Made by a program: the position numbers and the translations under genes
Notes under the pieces: generated by a model
Told to the model about the DNA's origin: nothing
The model's database searches: none
The model's input: only the letters and a program-made list of their open reading frames with translations
From: Peribacillus simplex
GTDB lineage: Bacteria; Bacillota; Bacilli; Bacillales; DSM-1321
Length of the DNA stretch: 64,000 nt
Direction of reading: 5' to 3'
Assembly (NCBI RefSeq): GCF_900156045.1
Contig: NZ_FTMX01000005.1
Coordinates: forward strand, 434,001-498,000
In this document: piece by piece, positions 9,258 to 17,497 of the stretch
Layout: each line of letters opens with the position of its first letter
Numbering within the stretch: position 1 is the first letter of the stretch

Positions 9258-10535
9258 TTAGGAAGTAAACCATTCTAGAGGAACAAGCACTAAGGAAGGA
9301 AACAAAATCAACAAGATCAATACAATTACTTCAACGAGCAAGAATGGCCAAATCCCCTTCATGATATCTTCCATACTGATCTTACTTATGCCGCACATGA
9401 CATTTAAAACGGTTCCGACAGGTGGTGTAAGTAAGCCGATGGCGTTATTCAGGATAAACAGGACACCAAAGTAAACTGGATCAATACCTGCAGCGACCAC
9501 CAGTGGCATCAAGACAGGTGTTAGAATAAGGATAGTCGGCGTCATATCCATAGCAGTTCCAACTACGATAACCAATAGGTTTATCATGATTAATAGAAGG
9601 AATGGATGATCCATAAATGGCTCCAGCAATCCAATTACCTGACCAGGTAAATCGGCTACAGTTATCAGCCAGGATGACACGAGTGCTGCAGCGACCAGAA
9701 ACATGACAACACTCGTCATTTTTCCAGCATGAACAAAGACCTCATACAAATCTTTCACTTTCATCTCGCGATAGATTACTAGACCGACAAATATTGCATA
9801 GACTGCAGCCACCACTGCCGCTTCAGTCGGTGTAAATAAACCGAATTTCAATCCACCAATGATAATGACGGGCAGGAATAGAGCCCAAATGCCTTGACGA
9901 AGAGAAGTAAATATTTCTTTTGCTGAAGCTCGGCGGTTAACGGCGACTTTATCTTTTCGTGCAACAATGGCCCAGGTAACCGTAAGTCCAACCGCTAGTA
10001 AAATACCTGGAACGATTCCTGCCATGAACAGCTTTGTAATGGACACACCACTCGCGACACCGAAAATGATAAAGCCAATACTTGGCGGAATGATCGGGGC
10101 AATGATGCCACCTGATGCAATCAACCCACTTGACCGGTTCACATCATAACCGGACTTCACCATCATTGGAATTAATATAGCCCCAAGCGCTGCCGTATCG
10201 GCAACAGCAGATCCCGATAAACTCGCAAACAACACACTCGCAATGATCGCAACATAGCCAAGGCCTCCCTTGATATGGCCAACCAATTTCATTGCCATCT
10301 CAACGATACGGCGTGATAGACCGCCCCGATTCATCGCCTCTCCTGCCAGCATAAAGAACGGTATGGCCATTAGAGGAAAGTTATCCGCGCCACTGATTAG
10401 GTTTTGTGCGATAATTTGACTATCAAAAATACCAAGAAAATACATAAGCACTACGCTACTGACAAGTAAGGCAAATGCAATAGGTATTCCAAGTCCCATG
10501 GCTCCCAGTAAAGATCCGACAAATACACCTATCAT
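9258..10535 (-). CDS. dctM: TRAP transporter large permease DctM
   Basis: 425-residue large membrane subunit of a TRAP transporter, which uses an ion gradient to import an acid delivered by DctP. It consists almost entirely of hydrophobic segments (about 12), with the family motifs PLMAIPFFMLAGEAMNRGG, SGSAVADTAALGAILIPMM and PPSIGFIIFG. The ATG at 10535 overlaps the stop of dctQ by four bases (ATGA) and has a GGAGG site. The next gene, encoding a binding protein, follows after 59 bases. Family, topology and operon position agree. Confidence 0.95.
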   Translation of the reverse strand: MIGVFVGSLLGAMGLGIPIAFALLVSSVVLMYFLGIFDSQIIAQNLISGADNFPLMAIPFFMLAGEAMNRGGLSRRIVEMAMKLVGHIKGGLGYVAIIASVLFASLSGSAVADTAALGAILIPMMVKSGYDVNRSSGLIASGGIIAPIIPPSIGFIIFGVASGVSITKLFMAGIVPGILLAVGLTVTWAIVARKDKVAVNRRASAKEIFTSLRQGIWALFLPVIIIGGLKFGLFTPTEAAVVAAVYAIFVGLVIYREMKVKDLYEVFVHAGKMTSVVMFLVAAALVSSWLITVADLPGQVIGLLEPFMDHPFLLLIMINLLVIVVGTAMDMTPTILILTPVLMPLVVAAGIDPVYFGVLFILNNAIGLLTPPVGTVLNVMCGISKISMEDIMKGIWPFLLVEVIVLILLILFPSLVLVPLEWFTS

Positions 10536-11104
10536 CCCTGCTTCTCCTCCTTAATTATCCTAATATCTGACTCAAATTCATCAGCATGGAGGGAAATTAG
10601 CTCTTCTGACTCACTTATCATCACTAATTCTTCGTCTTTAATTTTATTGAAGAAAATCCGATACAAGTTGAATATGATCATGCTGCCCATTGAAACACTT
10701 ACAAGAATACCTGTCCCATATACAAATGCCAGTGGCATTCCAGTGGCCGGTGCAGCACTATCAATGTTTATCATGGTCATTTTCCAGCTTCCATCCAGGA
10801 TTAAGAGAAGAACGAATAACATCATCAAATCACTAATAACCAGTACCACTTTTTTCATCTTATTCGGGAGCCGTTTAATGACCATGTCGACACCTAAGTG
10901 TTCTTTGTTTTTGAAAGCTCCGATGGCGCCGAGGAACGTCAACCAAATAAAGAGATACCTTGACATTTCCTCTGACCAAGTAATCCCTGAATTAAAGAAA
11001 TAACGAAGAACTACATTACCAAACACGAGTACGACCATTATTGCTAAAGCAGCTGCCATAATAATGTTTAACGAATTTTCTAAGATTCTGGATATTTTAT
11101 TCAC
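10532..11104 (-). CDS. dctQ: TRAP transporter small permease DctQ
   Basis: 190-residue small membrane subunit with four predicted membrane segments and the conserved RYFFNSGITWSEEMSRYLFIW motif region around residues 34-54. The start is GTG 11104 behind GGGGGAG with 8-base spacing. The last about 35 residues are hydrophilic and rich in Glu and Ile, somewhat longer than usual. It forms the DctQM permease with the overlapping downstream gene and works with the binding proteins encoded on both sides. Confidence 0.93.
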   Translation of the reverse strand: MNKISRILENSLNIIMAAALAIMVVLVFGNVVLRYFFNSGITWSEEMSRYLFIWLTFLGAIGAFKNKEHLGVDMVIKRLPNKMKKVVLVISDLMMLFVLLLILDGSWKMTMINIDSAAPATGMPLAFVYGTGILVSVSMGSMIIFNLYRIFFNKIKDEELVMISESEELISLHADEFESDIRIIKEEKQG

Positions 11105-11140
11105 CTATACATCTCCCCCTTCCTATCTGGAGCGCCTGCT

Positions 11141-12169
11141 TCATTCTGCTTTTATTTTTCCGACGAGCTCCTCGGCCCAGTCATTTTCCTCAAAGACTTC
11201 ATCATAAACAGGTTGAGATGCCTTTAACATTTGTTCTGAAAAGTCTTCGTCAGGCGTAGTGAATTTGATTCCATTATCCTTAAGATATGCTTTGTCATCT
11301 TCATAACTTTTTTCCATCAATTCAAACTCATATGCTGCCGACTCTTTTGCGGCTTTTTGAATGATTTTTTGTTGCTCCTTTGTTAGCCCTTTATAGAATT
11401 TGCTATTGATAATGTAAATATTGGGGCTGAACATATGCTTGGATTCCAGTACATCACTTTGAACTTCATTCCACCCCGAGGATCTCAGCGTGGCAATGGG
11501 ATTATCTTGAGCATCAACTACCTTTTGTTCAAGTGCGGTAAAAACTTCTGAAATAGGTAATGGGCTAACGTTCGCCCCCAATGATTCACCTAGTTTTATG
11601 TAATTCGGGATGTTCGGCATTCTGAGTCGAAGTCCATCAAAGTCTTTCATACTCTTAATTGGACGATTACTCGAAAACATCCTAAATCCGTTTGCACTCC
11701 ATGCAAGTGGTGTCACTCCATGTTTTGGATCAAGCTCTTTTGTCAATTCCTCTCCTATAGGTCCATTCAATACCTTCTTTACATGACCGTAATCCCTAAA
11801 AAGGAAGGGCCATTCAGGAACACCCATTTTAGGAATGTCCGACTGCATAATTAGTCCTGGAACACCCATTTCGATCGTTCCATTTCTGACTCCGTCGTAA
11901 AATTCTTTTTCTGCACCTAATGTACTGTTCGCATAAATCCGCACCTCTAGTTCACCATTACTCTCCTTTTCAACGATTTTTTTGAATTTTTCTTTCAAGG
12001 CAATGTTTTGAGGATGATTTTCAGCAAAATAATGCGCCACTTTAATCGTTTTCTTTTCAACTCCAGATCCACTGGTTTTTTCTCCCTCTCCTCCACCACA
12101 TCCTGATAAAAGGAATCCCATTGCTAATGCCAAGCTTGTGGAGAATACAAAAAGCTTTCTTTTTTTCAA
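11141..12169 (-). CDS. TRAP transporter solute-binding lipoprotein (DctP family), copy 2
   Basis: First gene of the sugar-acid operon. The 342-residue product starts best at TTG 12169, which has a GGGAGGG site 6 bases upstream and yields a textbook lipoprotein signal (MKKRKLFVFS, then GFLLSGCGGG). The longer frame from ATG 12208 has poor ribosome-site spacing and its first codons overlap a cre-like sequence. DctP motifs are present (RLRMPNIPNYIKLGESLGA, FTALEQKVVDAQDNP). It lies 36 bases before dctQ. Together with the second DctP gene downstream of dctM, the same permease may be served by two ligands. Family secure, ligand unknown. Confidence 0.92.
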   Translation of the reverse strand: MKKRKLFVFSTSLALAMGFLLSGCGGGEGEKTSGSGVEKKTIKVAHYFAENHPQNIALKEKFKKIVEKESNGELEVRIYANSTLGAEKEFYDGVRNGTIEMGVPGLIMQSDIPKMGVPEWPFLFRDYGHVKKVLNGPIGEELTKELDPKHGVTPLAWSANGFRMFSSNRPIKSMKDFDGLRLRMPNIPNYIKLGESLGANVSPLPISEVFTALEQKVVDAQDNPIATLRSSGWNEVQSDVLESKHMFSPNIYIINSKFYKGLTKEQQKIIQKAAKESAAYEFELMEKSYEDDKAYLKDNGIKFTTPDEDFSEQMLKASQPVYDEVFEENDWAEELVGKIKAE

Positions 12170-12193
12170 TAAAAACCCTCCCAAAAGTTTTTT

Positions 12194-12208
12194 TGTAAGC
12201 GTTATCAT
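12194..12208 (-). promoter_or_regulatory. cre-like catabolite-control site
   Basis: Read on the minus strand, ATGATAACGCTTACA matches the CcpA consensus WTGNAANCGNWNNCW at all but one fixed position (T for A at position 5). It lies 25 bases upstream of the TTG start chosen for the first TRAP binding protein, in its leader. CcpA would be expected to repress a sugar-acid operon when glucose is present. One mismatch makes this a candidate only. Confidence 0.4.
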
Positions 12209-12265
12209 TTATCGCTGATCTTATAACTTCTCCTCACCCTTGTATAAGCCAAAATTAAATTATTT

Positions 12266-12287
12266 TATAATATAAAACTCCGTTTTT
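12266..12287. promoter_or_regulatory. Candidate IclR operator, box 1
   Basis: A 22-base sequence that recurs 129 bases upstream with a single change. Its core at 12274-12286 is the palindrome AAAAC-TCC-GTTTT, the half-site and spacer arrangement of IclR-family (KdgR-like) operators. It lies about 100 bases upstream of the first gene of the operon that encodes an IclR regulator. A wider inverted repeat CTCCG/CGGAG spans 12279-12300. Confidence 0.5.
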
Positions 12288-12394
12288 GTTTTATTCGGAG
12301 TAAGGAAAACACTTCACCTCTAATTACGTTTTTCAAGTTGATTCATGACTTTTTAAACGATTACTTTTAATAAAATGAAGGGTTAATTTGTTCT

Positions 12395-12416
12395 ATAATA
12401 TAAAACTCGGTTTTTA
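12395..12416. promoter_or_regulatory. Candidate IclR operator, box 2
   Basis: Second copy of the 22-base sequence, with core palindrome AAAAC-TCG-GTTTT at 12403-12415; 21 of 22 bases agree with box 1. Two spaced identical boxes suggest cooperative binding or looping by the operon's IclR protein. Target assignment is inference. Confidence 0.48.
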
Positions 12417-12998
12417 AATTTAAAATCTTACGTTGATTATAAGCTTCCATTTTTACTAATGTCAAACCATTTTTTTGAATTTTATAACAACTTAACAAAT
12501 CCTCTATTTCACTAAATAATATTTAGAGATTCAACATTTAATAACTTCATCCTTTCCAATAAAGATTTATAGAATCAGAACGTAAAAGATGAAATTTATT
12601 TTTTTCTATACTAGGATAGAAAATCATACAAAGCCAGGTTCTCTTAAAATACATTCCTTTACTCTTTTTAATTGTATTTCCTGCTGAAAAAGCCTGTCTT
12701 TAAGAATTTATTTTTCTTATTTGGTTTAATTTTTTCCTTGTTATAAGTTTATTACCCCTTCCATTCCTTCAAAAGATATATTCCATTTTTAAAGGTTTAT
12801 ATCTTTTTTTCTCTTTTGAAAAATTACAATCCATATTTAATATTGAGATCATTTCATTATGAACCTCTCATACAAGTTAAAGACGAAAGGTATAAAAACT
12901 CCAACCGAAGGTTTTAAAAAGGTCTCATTAAATATAGTTACTTATTACCGATATATAAAACATGGTTAATATATAACACGGGGAAGGAATAAACAAAG
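12417..12998. other. A+T-rich gene-free stretch
   Basis: About 580 bases between the divergent sugar-acid operon and the chemoreceptor gene. The sequence is strongly A+T-rich with many homopolymer T tracts. No reading frame with a ribosome site or protein-like composition was seen. It must hold the chemoreceptor promoter, but no clear -35/-10 pair stood out. Confidence 0.5.
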
Positions 12999-14735
12999 AT
13001 GAATAAACTCAGTTCGAAAATAGCTTTTGTTCTTTTAACAGGCATGGTCATTACATTAATTGGAAGTTTACTATTGATGTATAAAAGTACGAATGATACG
13101 GTTGAGAAAACTATCGCTATGAGCAGCTTAGACATAGCAAGCAACATCTCTCAAGGAATAAATCCAACATCTTATGCTGATTTTTTAAGTAATCAATCCG
13201 AAACCTCTACATATTGGGAGATACGCGAACAATTAGACGATTATAGACAAAAAACTGGAGCATTGTATGTATATACAGTGGGGATTAACGAAAATAGCGA
13301 AAAAGTCCATATTCTTATAGATGGAATGGGTATGGGAGATAAAAAAGCATCTCCCATTTTAACACCCACAACCGCAACTTCATATCAGGATGTAGAAAGC
13401 GTCATGAAGGGAAAGGTTTCTACCACTTCCATCGTTCATGATCCAGAATATGGTGACTATTTATCCGTTTTTGTTCCCATCAAGAAAGGGGACGAGGTCA
13501 TCGGAATACTTGGGGTGGATATTGATGCCAGCAAAGTCGACGCTACGGCCAGCAAGGTTCTGGGTGGCATCCTTCCCCTGACCATAATAATCAATGTAAT
13601 CTTAATGGCGATCGTAGTTGGTGCCTTAATATGGTTCTTGACTAGAAAGTTAAGCCCCCTTCTCAAGGTCAGCTTGGCTGCAAAAGAAATATCAAATGGA
13701 AATTTATTAACAGCCAATAAACTGGTTGGCAACATAAAAGTAAACGGGAACGACGAAATCAAGGTTTTAGTGAAATCCTTTGAAGAAATGATTACCAATA
13801 CAATTATGATCGTCAACTCCATGAAAAGCTCATCTTACCAGCTTTTGGAGTCATCAAGTGATATCGAACACAAAATCAAAGAAATGGATACTTCCACACA
13901 ATATATAGTTAATGGCATTCAGCAAGTCGCAGGAGCTGCGGAAGTACAATTGCACAGAAGTGAAGAATCATCGAGGGTCATCGAGGAAATGACCATAGGG
14001 ATACAAAGAATTGCCGAAGCTTCTTCAGAAGTCAGCGAACAGACAAATCATGTTTCAACTAGAATGTCCATTGGAAATAAAGATATAAATGAACTCTCAA
14101 ATCAAATACTGCAAGTAAAAGATGTGATGCTGCAAACAAGTTCAAAAATAAAGAAATTGGACGAACAAGCTAATGAGATTGTGAATATTGTACATTTAAT
14201 TACAGGAATTGCCGAGCAAACAAACCTGCTATCACTAAATGCGGCAATTGAAGCTGCTAGGGCCGGTGAACAGGGTAAAGGTTTTGCGGTGGTATCGAAC
14301 GAGGTACGGAAATTGGCAGTCGGTACGAAGGAATCTGCCACCAATATACAAGAGTCCCTACTACATTTTAAATCCATCATAAATGAGTCAGTGAAAATGA
14401 TGGAAACTGGAACTAAAGAGGTAGAGGAAGGGACAAAATTCGTCCTGAATACAAGAGAAACTTTTAAACAGACCATAAAATCTTTTGAGCATGTTAGTGA
14501 TCAGATTCAAGAAATATCAGCCATTACAGAGCAAATGGCAGCAAGTTCCCAGGAAATCAATGCTTCGATAGAAGATTTTGCAGGGTTAACAAGGGAAACT
14601 GCAGTAGCTTCAAGGCAAGTGGCACAATCAACAGATCAACAAGCGAAATCCATGGAGGACATTTCTTTCTCTACCTCCTCGATGGTAAAGCTCGCTAATG
14701 ACCTGGAAACATCCGTTGAACAGTTTAACGCGTAA
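12999..14735 (+). CDS. Methyl-accepting chemotaxis protein
   Basis: 578-residue transmembrane chemoreceptor. Membrane segment 1 spans about residues 8-28, followed by a roughly 160-residue extracellular Cache-like sensor domain, membrane segment 2 at about 190-213, a HAMP linker, and a cytoplasmic signalling domain. The hairpin tip contains [19 protein letters not shown] and [15 protein letters not shown] near residues 403-440. The sensor includes YVYTVG and GVDID segments typical of PAS/Cache folds. The start is ATG 12999 behind GGGGAAGG. It is divergent from the sugar-acid operon, so it could sense the same ligand, but no shared site proves that. It signals through CheA/CheW, encoded elsewhere. 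Confidence 0.93.
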   Translation: MNKLSSKIAFVLLTGMVITLIGSLLLMYKSTNDTVEKTIAMSSLDIASNISQGINPTSYADFLSNQSETSTYWEIREQLDDYRQKTGALYVYTVGINENSEKVHILIDGMGMGDKKASPILTPTTATSYQDVESVMKGKVSTTSIVHDPEYGDYLSVFVPIKKGDEVIGILGVDIDASKVDATASKVLGGILPLTIIINVILMAIVVGALIWFLTRKLSPLLKVSLAAKEISNGNLLTANKLVGNIKVNGNDEIKVLVKSFEEMITNTIMIVNSMKSSSYQLLESSSDIEHKIKEMDTSTQYIVNGIQQVAGAAEVQLHRSEESSRVIEEMTIGIQRIAEASSEVSEQTNHVSTRMSIGNKDINELSNQILQVKDVMLQTSSKIKKLDEQANEIVNIVHLITGIAEQTNLLSLNAAIEAARAGEQGKGFAVVSNEVRKLAVGTKESATNIQESLLHFKSIINESVKMMETGTKEVEEGTKFVLNTRETFKQTIKSFEHVSDQIQEISAITEQMAASSQEINASIEDFAGLTRETAVASRQVAQSTDQQAKSMEDISFSTSSMVKLANDLETSVEQFNA

Positions 14736-14766
14736 ACATCTTGAAACACTATTCTATTACTATATT

Positions 14767-14804
14767 AAGAAAGGGATTTTGCTATAATGCAAAATCCCTT
14801 TCTT
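14767..14804. terminator. Bidirectional rho-independent terminator
   Basis: Perfect 16-bp stem (14767-14782 with 14789-14804) around a 6-base loop, A-rich on one side and T-rich on the other. It lies between the convergent chemoreceptor and lipoprotein genes and can serve both. Confidence 0.9.
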
Positions 14805-14805
14805 T

Positions 14806-15765
14806 TTATTTAGTTGATTTTAGTTTCAAATCACCCTCATAAGGTATATGTTCAACCGTTATCGTTATATCTTTTCCCTCTTTATCTTTACCGATTCGTT
14901 TATAAGTGAATTTTTGTTCATTAAGCTCTGTAAGTTCAAGAACTGCACCATACTTATTTTCCCCTTGTGAAGCAAGGGCTCTTATCTTATTTCCATGAAC
15001 AACATCGTAATAGCCGTAATCACCACGGCTTTCACCGGTTTTAGCATCAAAAAATTCATACTTATTTGTTTTATCATCATATTTTGCCAGTCCTAAATAA
15101 TTCGAGTTATAGCTTGATACATCATTTCCCTTTTCATCCAACGCCACTGTTCCTTGCCATATGGTGCTGGATAAAATTTTGTCTCCATCAACGTCTGTAT
15201 CTACTTCCCCAGTGTAAGTTTCCAAAGTCTTATCTGGATCAGTAAAAGAAAGTTCTGTTTCAGTATAAGGAATATGATCAACAAACACTTCTACATCATT
15301 ACCATTAGCATCTTTTCCCATTCTTTTATAGGTAAACATATCCTCATTCAGTTCTGTTATTTCAACAACGGCTTGGTAACCCATTGATTCTGAAATTAAC
15401 ACTCGCATCTTTCCATTTGTGATAAAGAAAGTACCTTTATCACCTCGACTTTTTTTAGTATTTTTATCAAAAAATTCATATCTCGATGAATCATCATCAT
15501 ACTTCGCTAGACCAATAAAGTTTGCATTCTCCTTAGTTAAGTCATTATTATGCTTATCATAAACTTTTGTTCCTTGCCAATTCGTGCCACTAAGAATTTT
15601 AGTCATTTCCTGTCCTGCGGTTAACTTATGTTCTTGTTTACTCTCTTTAGCAGGTTGTTCATGCTTCTGAGCACTTTGAATGCCTTGTGCGTTTGTGTTG
15701 CATCCTGTTAAGGCCAATGTTAATCCAAGTAGTATAGATGATGAAATTTTTGCTTTTTTGTTCAT
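14806..15765 (-). CDS. Lipoprotein with two tandem DUF4822-like domains
   Basis: 319-residue predicted lipoprotein; the signal peptide ends in LALTGCNT. The mature part is two copies of one roughly 120-residue domain (about residues 55-185 and 195-315). Each copy begins ILSxTxWQGT, continues LAKYDDxxxxYEFFD and SRGDxG, and ends YKRxGKD followed by a HIPY motif. This repeated layout resembles proteins annotated DUF4822, but that name is from memory and unverified. No enzymatic residues are evident. The gene is monocistronic and convergent with the chemoreceptor. An 82-base gap separates it from the upstream ankyrin gene, so the two may be co-transcribed. Confidence 0.75.
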   Translation of the reverse strand: MNKKAKISSSILLGLTLALTGCNTNAQGIQSAQKHEQPAKESKQEHKLTAGQEMTKILSGTNWQGTKVYDKHNNDLTKENANFIGLAKYDDDSSRYEFFDKNTKKSRGDKGTFFITNGKMRVLISESMGYQAVVEITELNEDMFTYKRMGKDANGNDVEVFVDHIPYTETELSFTDPDKTLETYTGEVDTDVDGDKILSSTIWQGTVALDEKGNDVSSYNSNYLGLAKYDDKTNKYEFFDAKTGESRGDYGYYDVVHGNKIRALASQGENKYGAVLELTELNEQKFTYKRIGKDKEGKDITITVEHIPYEGDLKLKSTK

Positions 15766-15847
15766 TTTTTCGTCTCCTCAATTATATTATGGTTGTGATT
15801 ATTTAGTAGTGAAATGACATTTCAAATTGCAAGTATCGGCGATCCGG

Positions 15848-16561
15848 TTATTTTGCTCCTGCGGATAGTAAAATTTGTTCAATCTCTTTAAACCCTTTCT
15901 CGCGGGCATGTTGTAAAGGTGTCAGACTACCATTATCAGGGATGTTGACATCTGCCCCATGATCTATTAGCAATTTCACTGTTTCCTGCTGTTTTCCATC
16001 ACCATTATTCAAAATGATAGCTTCTAGTAAAGCTGTCCAGCCGAGATCATTTACATGATTCACATCAATATCGGTTTTAGTAAGGAGTTCTTTAATAACC
16101 TCGACATATCCATGTTCCGAAGCAGGGATTAAAGCCGTTCCTCCATAACGGTTGGTAATAGACGGGTCGGCACCTGCTTCAATTGCTAATTTAAGTATAT
16201 CTACATAACCTTCAGCACCGGCATACAAGAAGGGGCTATTTTTCATGTCATCCTGAATGTTGACGTCTGCACCCGCTTCAATAAGGATTTTTGCAGTCTC
16301 TACATCATTGTTATAAGTCGCAATCATAGTTGCGGTTCGTCCTTCCGGGTCCTGTGTATTAAGATCAGCACCTTGCTCTATCAAACTTCTTATTCTATCC
16401 GTTTCATTTCGTTCTACAGCTTGAATCAGTTGTTCATTCATTCCCTTTCCTGTCTCCTTTTCTTGTTTATTTATCCCTGCTTCGTTATCTGGGACACAGC
16501 CTTGAAGGATGAAAAGGCATCCGATGACAATCGTTAGCCGTCTCAACATGAAACACACCAT
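15848..16561 (-). CDS. Ankyrin-repeat lipoprotein
   Basis: Up to 237 residues: a lipoprotein signal (IVIGCLFILQGCVPD) followed by five to six ankyrin repeats (about residues 45-235), recognisable by GADLNTQDPEGRTATMIA, GADVNIQDDMKNSPFLYA and GADVNIPDNGSLTPLQHA. It is probably a protein-binding module anchored to the outer face of the membrane. ATG 16561 directly abuts the AAAGG site, so the second ATG at 16549 (12-base spacing) may be the true start. Secreted ankyrin lipoproteins of this size are common in Bacillus; the partner is unknown. Confidence 0.85.
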   Translation of the reverse strand: MVCFMLRRLTIVIGCLFILQGCVPDNEAGINKQEKETGKGMNEQLIQAVERNETDRIRSLIEQGADLNTQDPEGRTATMIATYNNDVETAKILIEAGADVNIQDDMKNSPFLYAGAEGYVDILKLAIEAGADPSITNRYGGTALIPASEHGYVEVIKELLTKTDIDVNHVNDLGWTALLEAIILNNGDGKQQETVKLLIDHGADVNIPDNGSLTPLQHAREKGFKEIEQILLSAGAK

Positions 16562-16766
16562 CCTTTCCCCATTTGTACATCATCTGCCCGCACCAAAAGG
16601 GCTTGTTCTAAGCTTTTTTAGGTTGCATGAGGATTTTATCTCCCTTTTATTTTTAGTAGCTTGCTTACTTATTCCGTCTTCATTATATTAGTGCCTAATC
16701 TTAAACTCCCTCTAAACAATTTCTTAAAAAATGATTAATTTATTCATAAAATTTCTTAATGTTTAT

Positions 16767-16794
16767 AAAAAAATCCCGCCACCTTCGTGACGGG
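16767..16794 (-). terminator. Rho-independent terminator of the two-component operon
   Basis: 8-bp G+C-rich stem (16775-16782 with 16787-16794, one G-U pair) with a GAAG loop, followed on the minus strand by a run of seven T. It lies 17 bases beyond the response-regulator stop. Confidence 0.9.
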
Positions 16795-16810
16795 TCTTAA
16801 ACCATACTAT

Positions 16811-17497
16811 TTAAACATTAAAGCGATACCCTGCTCCCCAAACGGTTTCCAAAAATTTAGGATGTGCGGGATCCCTTTCAATTTTTTCACGTAGTTTCCT
16901 GATATGGACGGTGACAGTCGAAACATCTGCAGCCGATTCCAATCCCCAAATATTTTCATAAAGCTGTTCTTTGCTTAATACTTGATTCGGATGCATGACA
17001 AAAAACACTAGAGTATCGAATTCCTTTGTTGTAAACGGGACCATCTCTCCGTTTATGTGAACTCGACGTGCAGACTTATCTATTGAAATGCCATGAACAT
17101 AGATTGAATTGGATTTGGGGTGACTTCCTGATAAACGTTCATAACGCGCTAAATGCGCTTTTACTCTTGCAACTAGTTCACTTGGACTAAAGGGCTTTGT
17201 AATATAATCATCTGCCCCTAAACCAAGCCCACGAATTTTATCAATATCTTCCTTTTTGGCGGATACAAACAATATCGGAATATTATGGACAGCACGTATT
17301 TGTTTGCATATCTCAAATCCATTCAATCCTGGAAGCATGATGTCCAAAATGATTAAATGATAATTTCCTTGAAGGGCCTGTCGGAGACCTGCATCACCAG
17401 TATGTTGAATATCGACACTAAAATCATTTATTTCCAAATAATCCCTTTGTAATTCAGCAATACTGACTTCGTCTTCAATAAGTAATATCTTTTTCAC
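16811..17497 (-). CDS. OmpR-family response regulator
   Basis: 228-residue two-component regulator. The receiver domain has the acidic pair at residues 8-9, phospho-acceptor Asp52 (ILDIMLPG) and Lys101 (YITKPFSP). The C-terminal OmpR/PhoB winged helix (about 130-228) has the usual VSTVTVHIRKLREKIE recognition segment. The start is GTG 17497, which overlaps the kinase stop by four bases (GTGA) behind a GGTGAGG site. It partners with the kinase encoded just upstream. The stimulus and regulon cannot be told from the sequence. Confidence 0.93.
   Translation of the reverse strand: MKKILLIEDEVSIAELQRDYLEINDFSVDIQHTGDAGLRQALQGNYHLIILDIMLPGLNGFEICKQIRAVHNIPILFVSAKKEDIDKIRGLGLGADDYITKPFSPSELVARVKAHLARYERLSGSHPKSNSIYVHGISIDKSARRVHINGEMVPFTTKEFDTLVFFVMHPNQVLSKEQLYENIWGLESAADVSTVTVHIRKLREKIERDPAHPKFLETVWGAGYRFNV

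Noticed and set aside
12417-12998. A riboswitch or small RNA in the A+T-rich gap
   Set aside because: No conserved aptamer blocks or stable G+C-containing helices were seen; only A/T runs.
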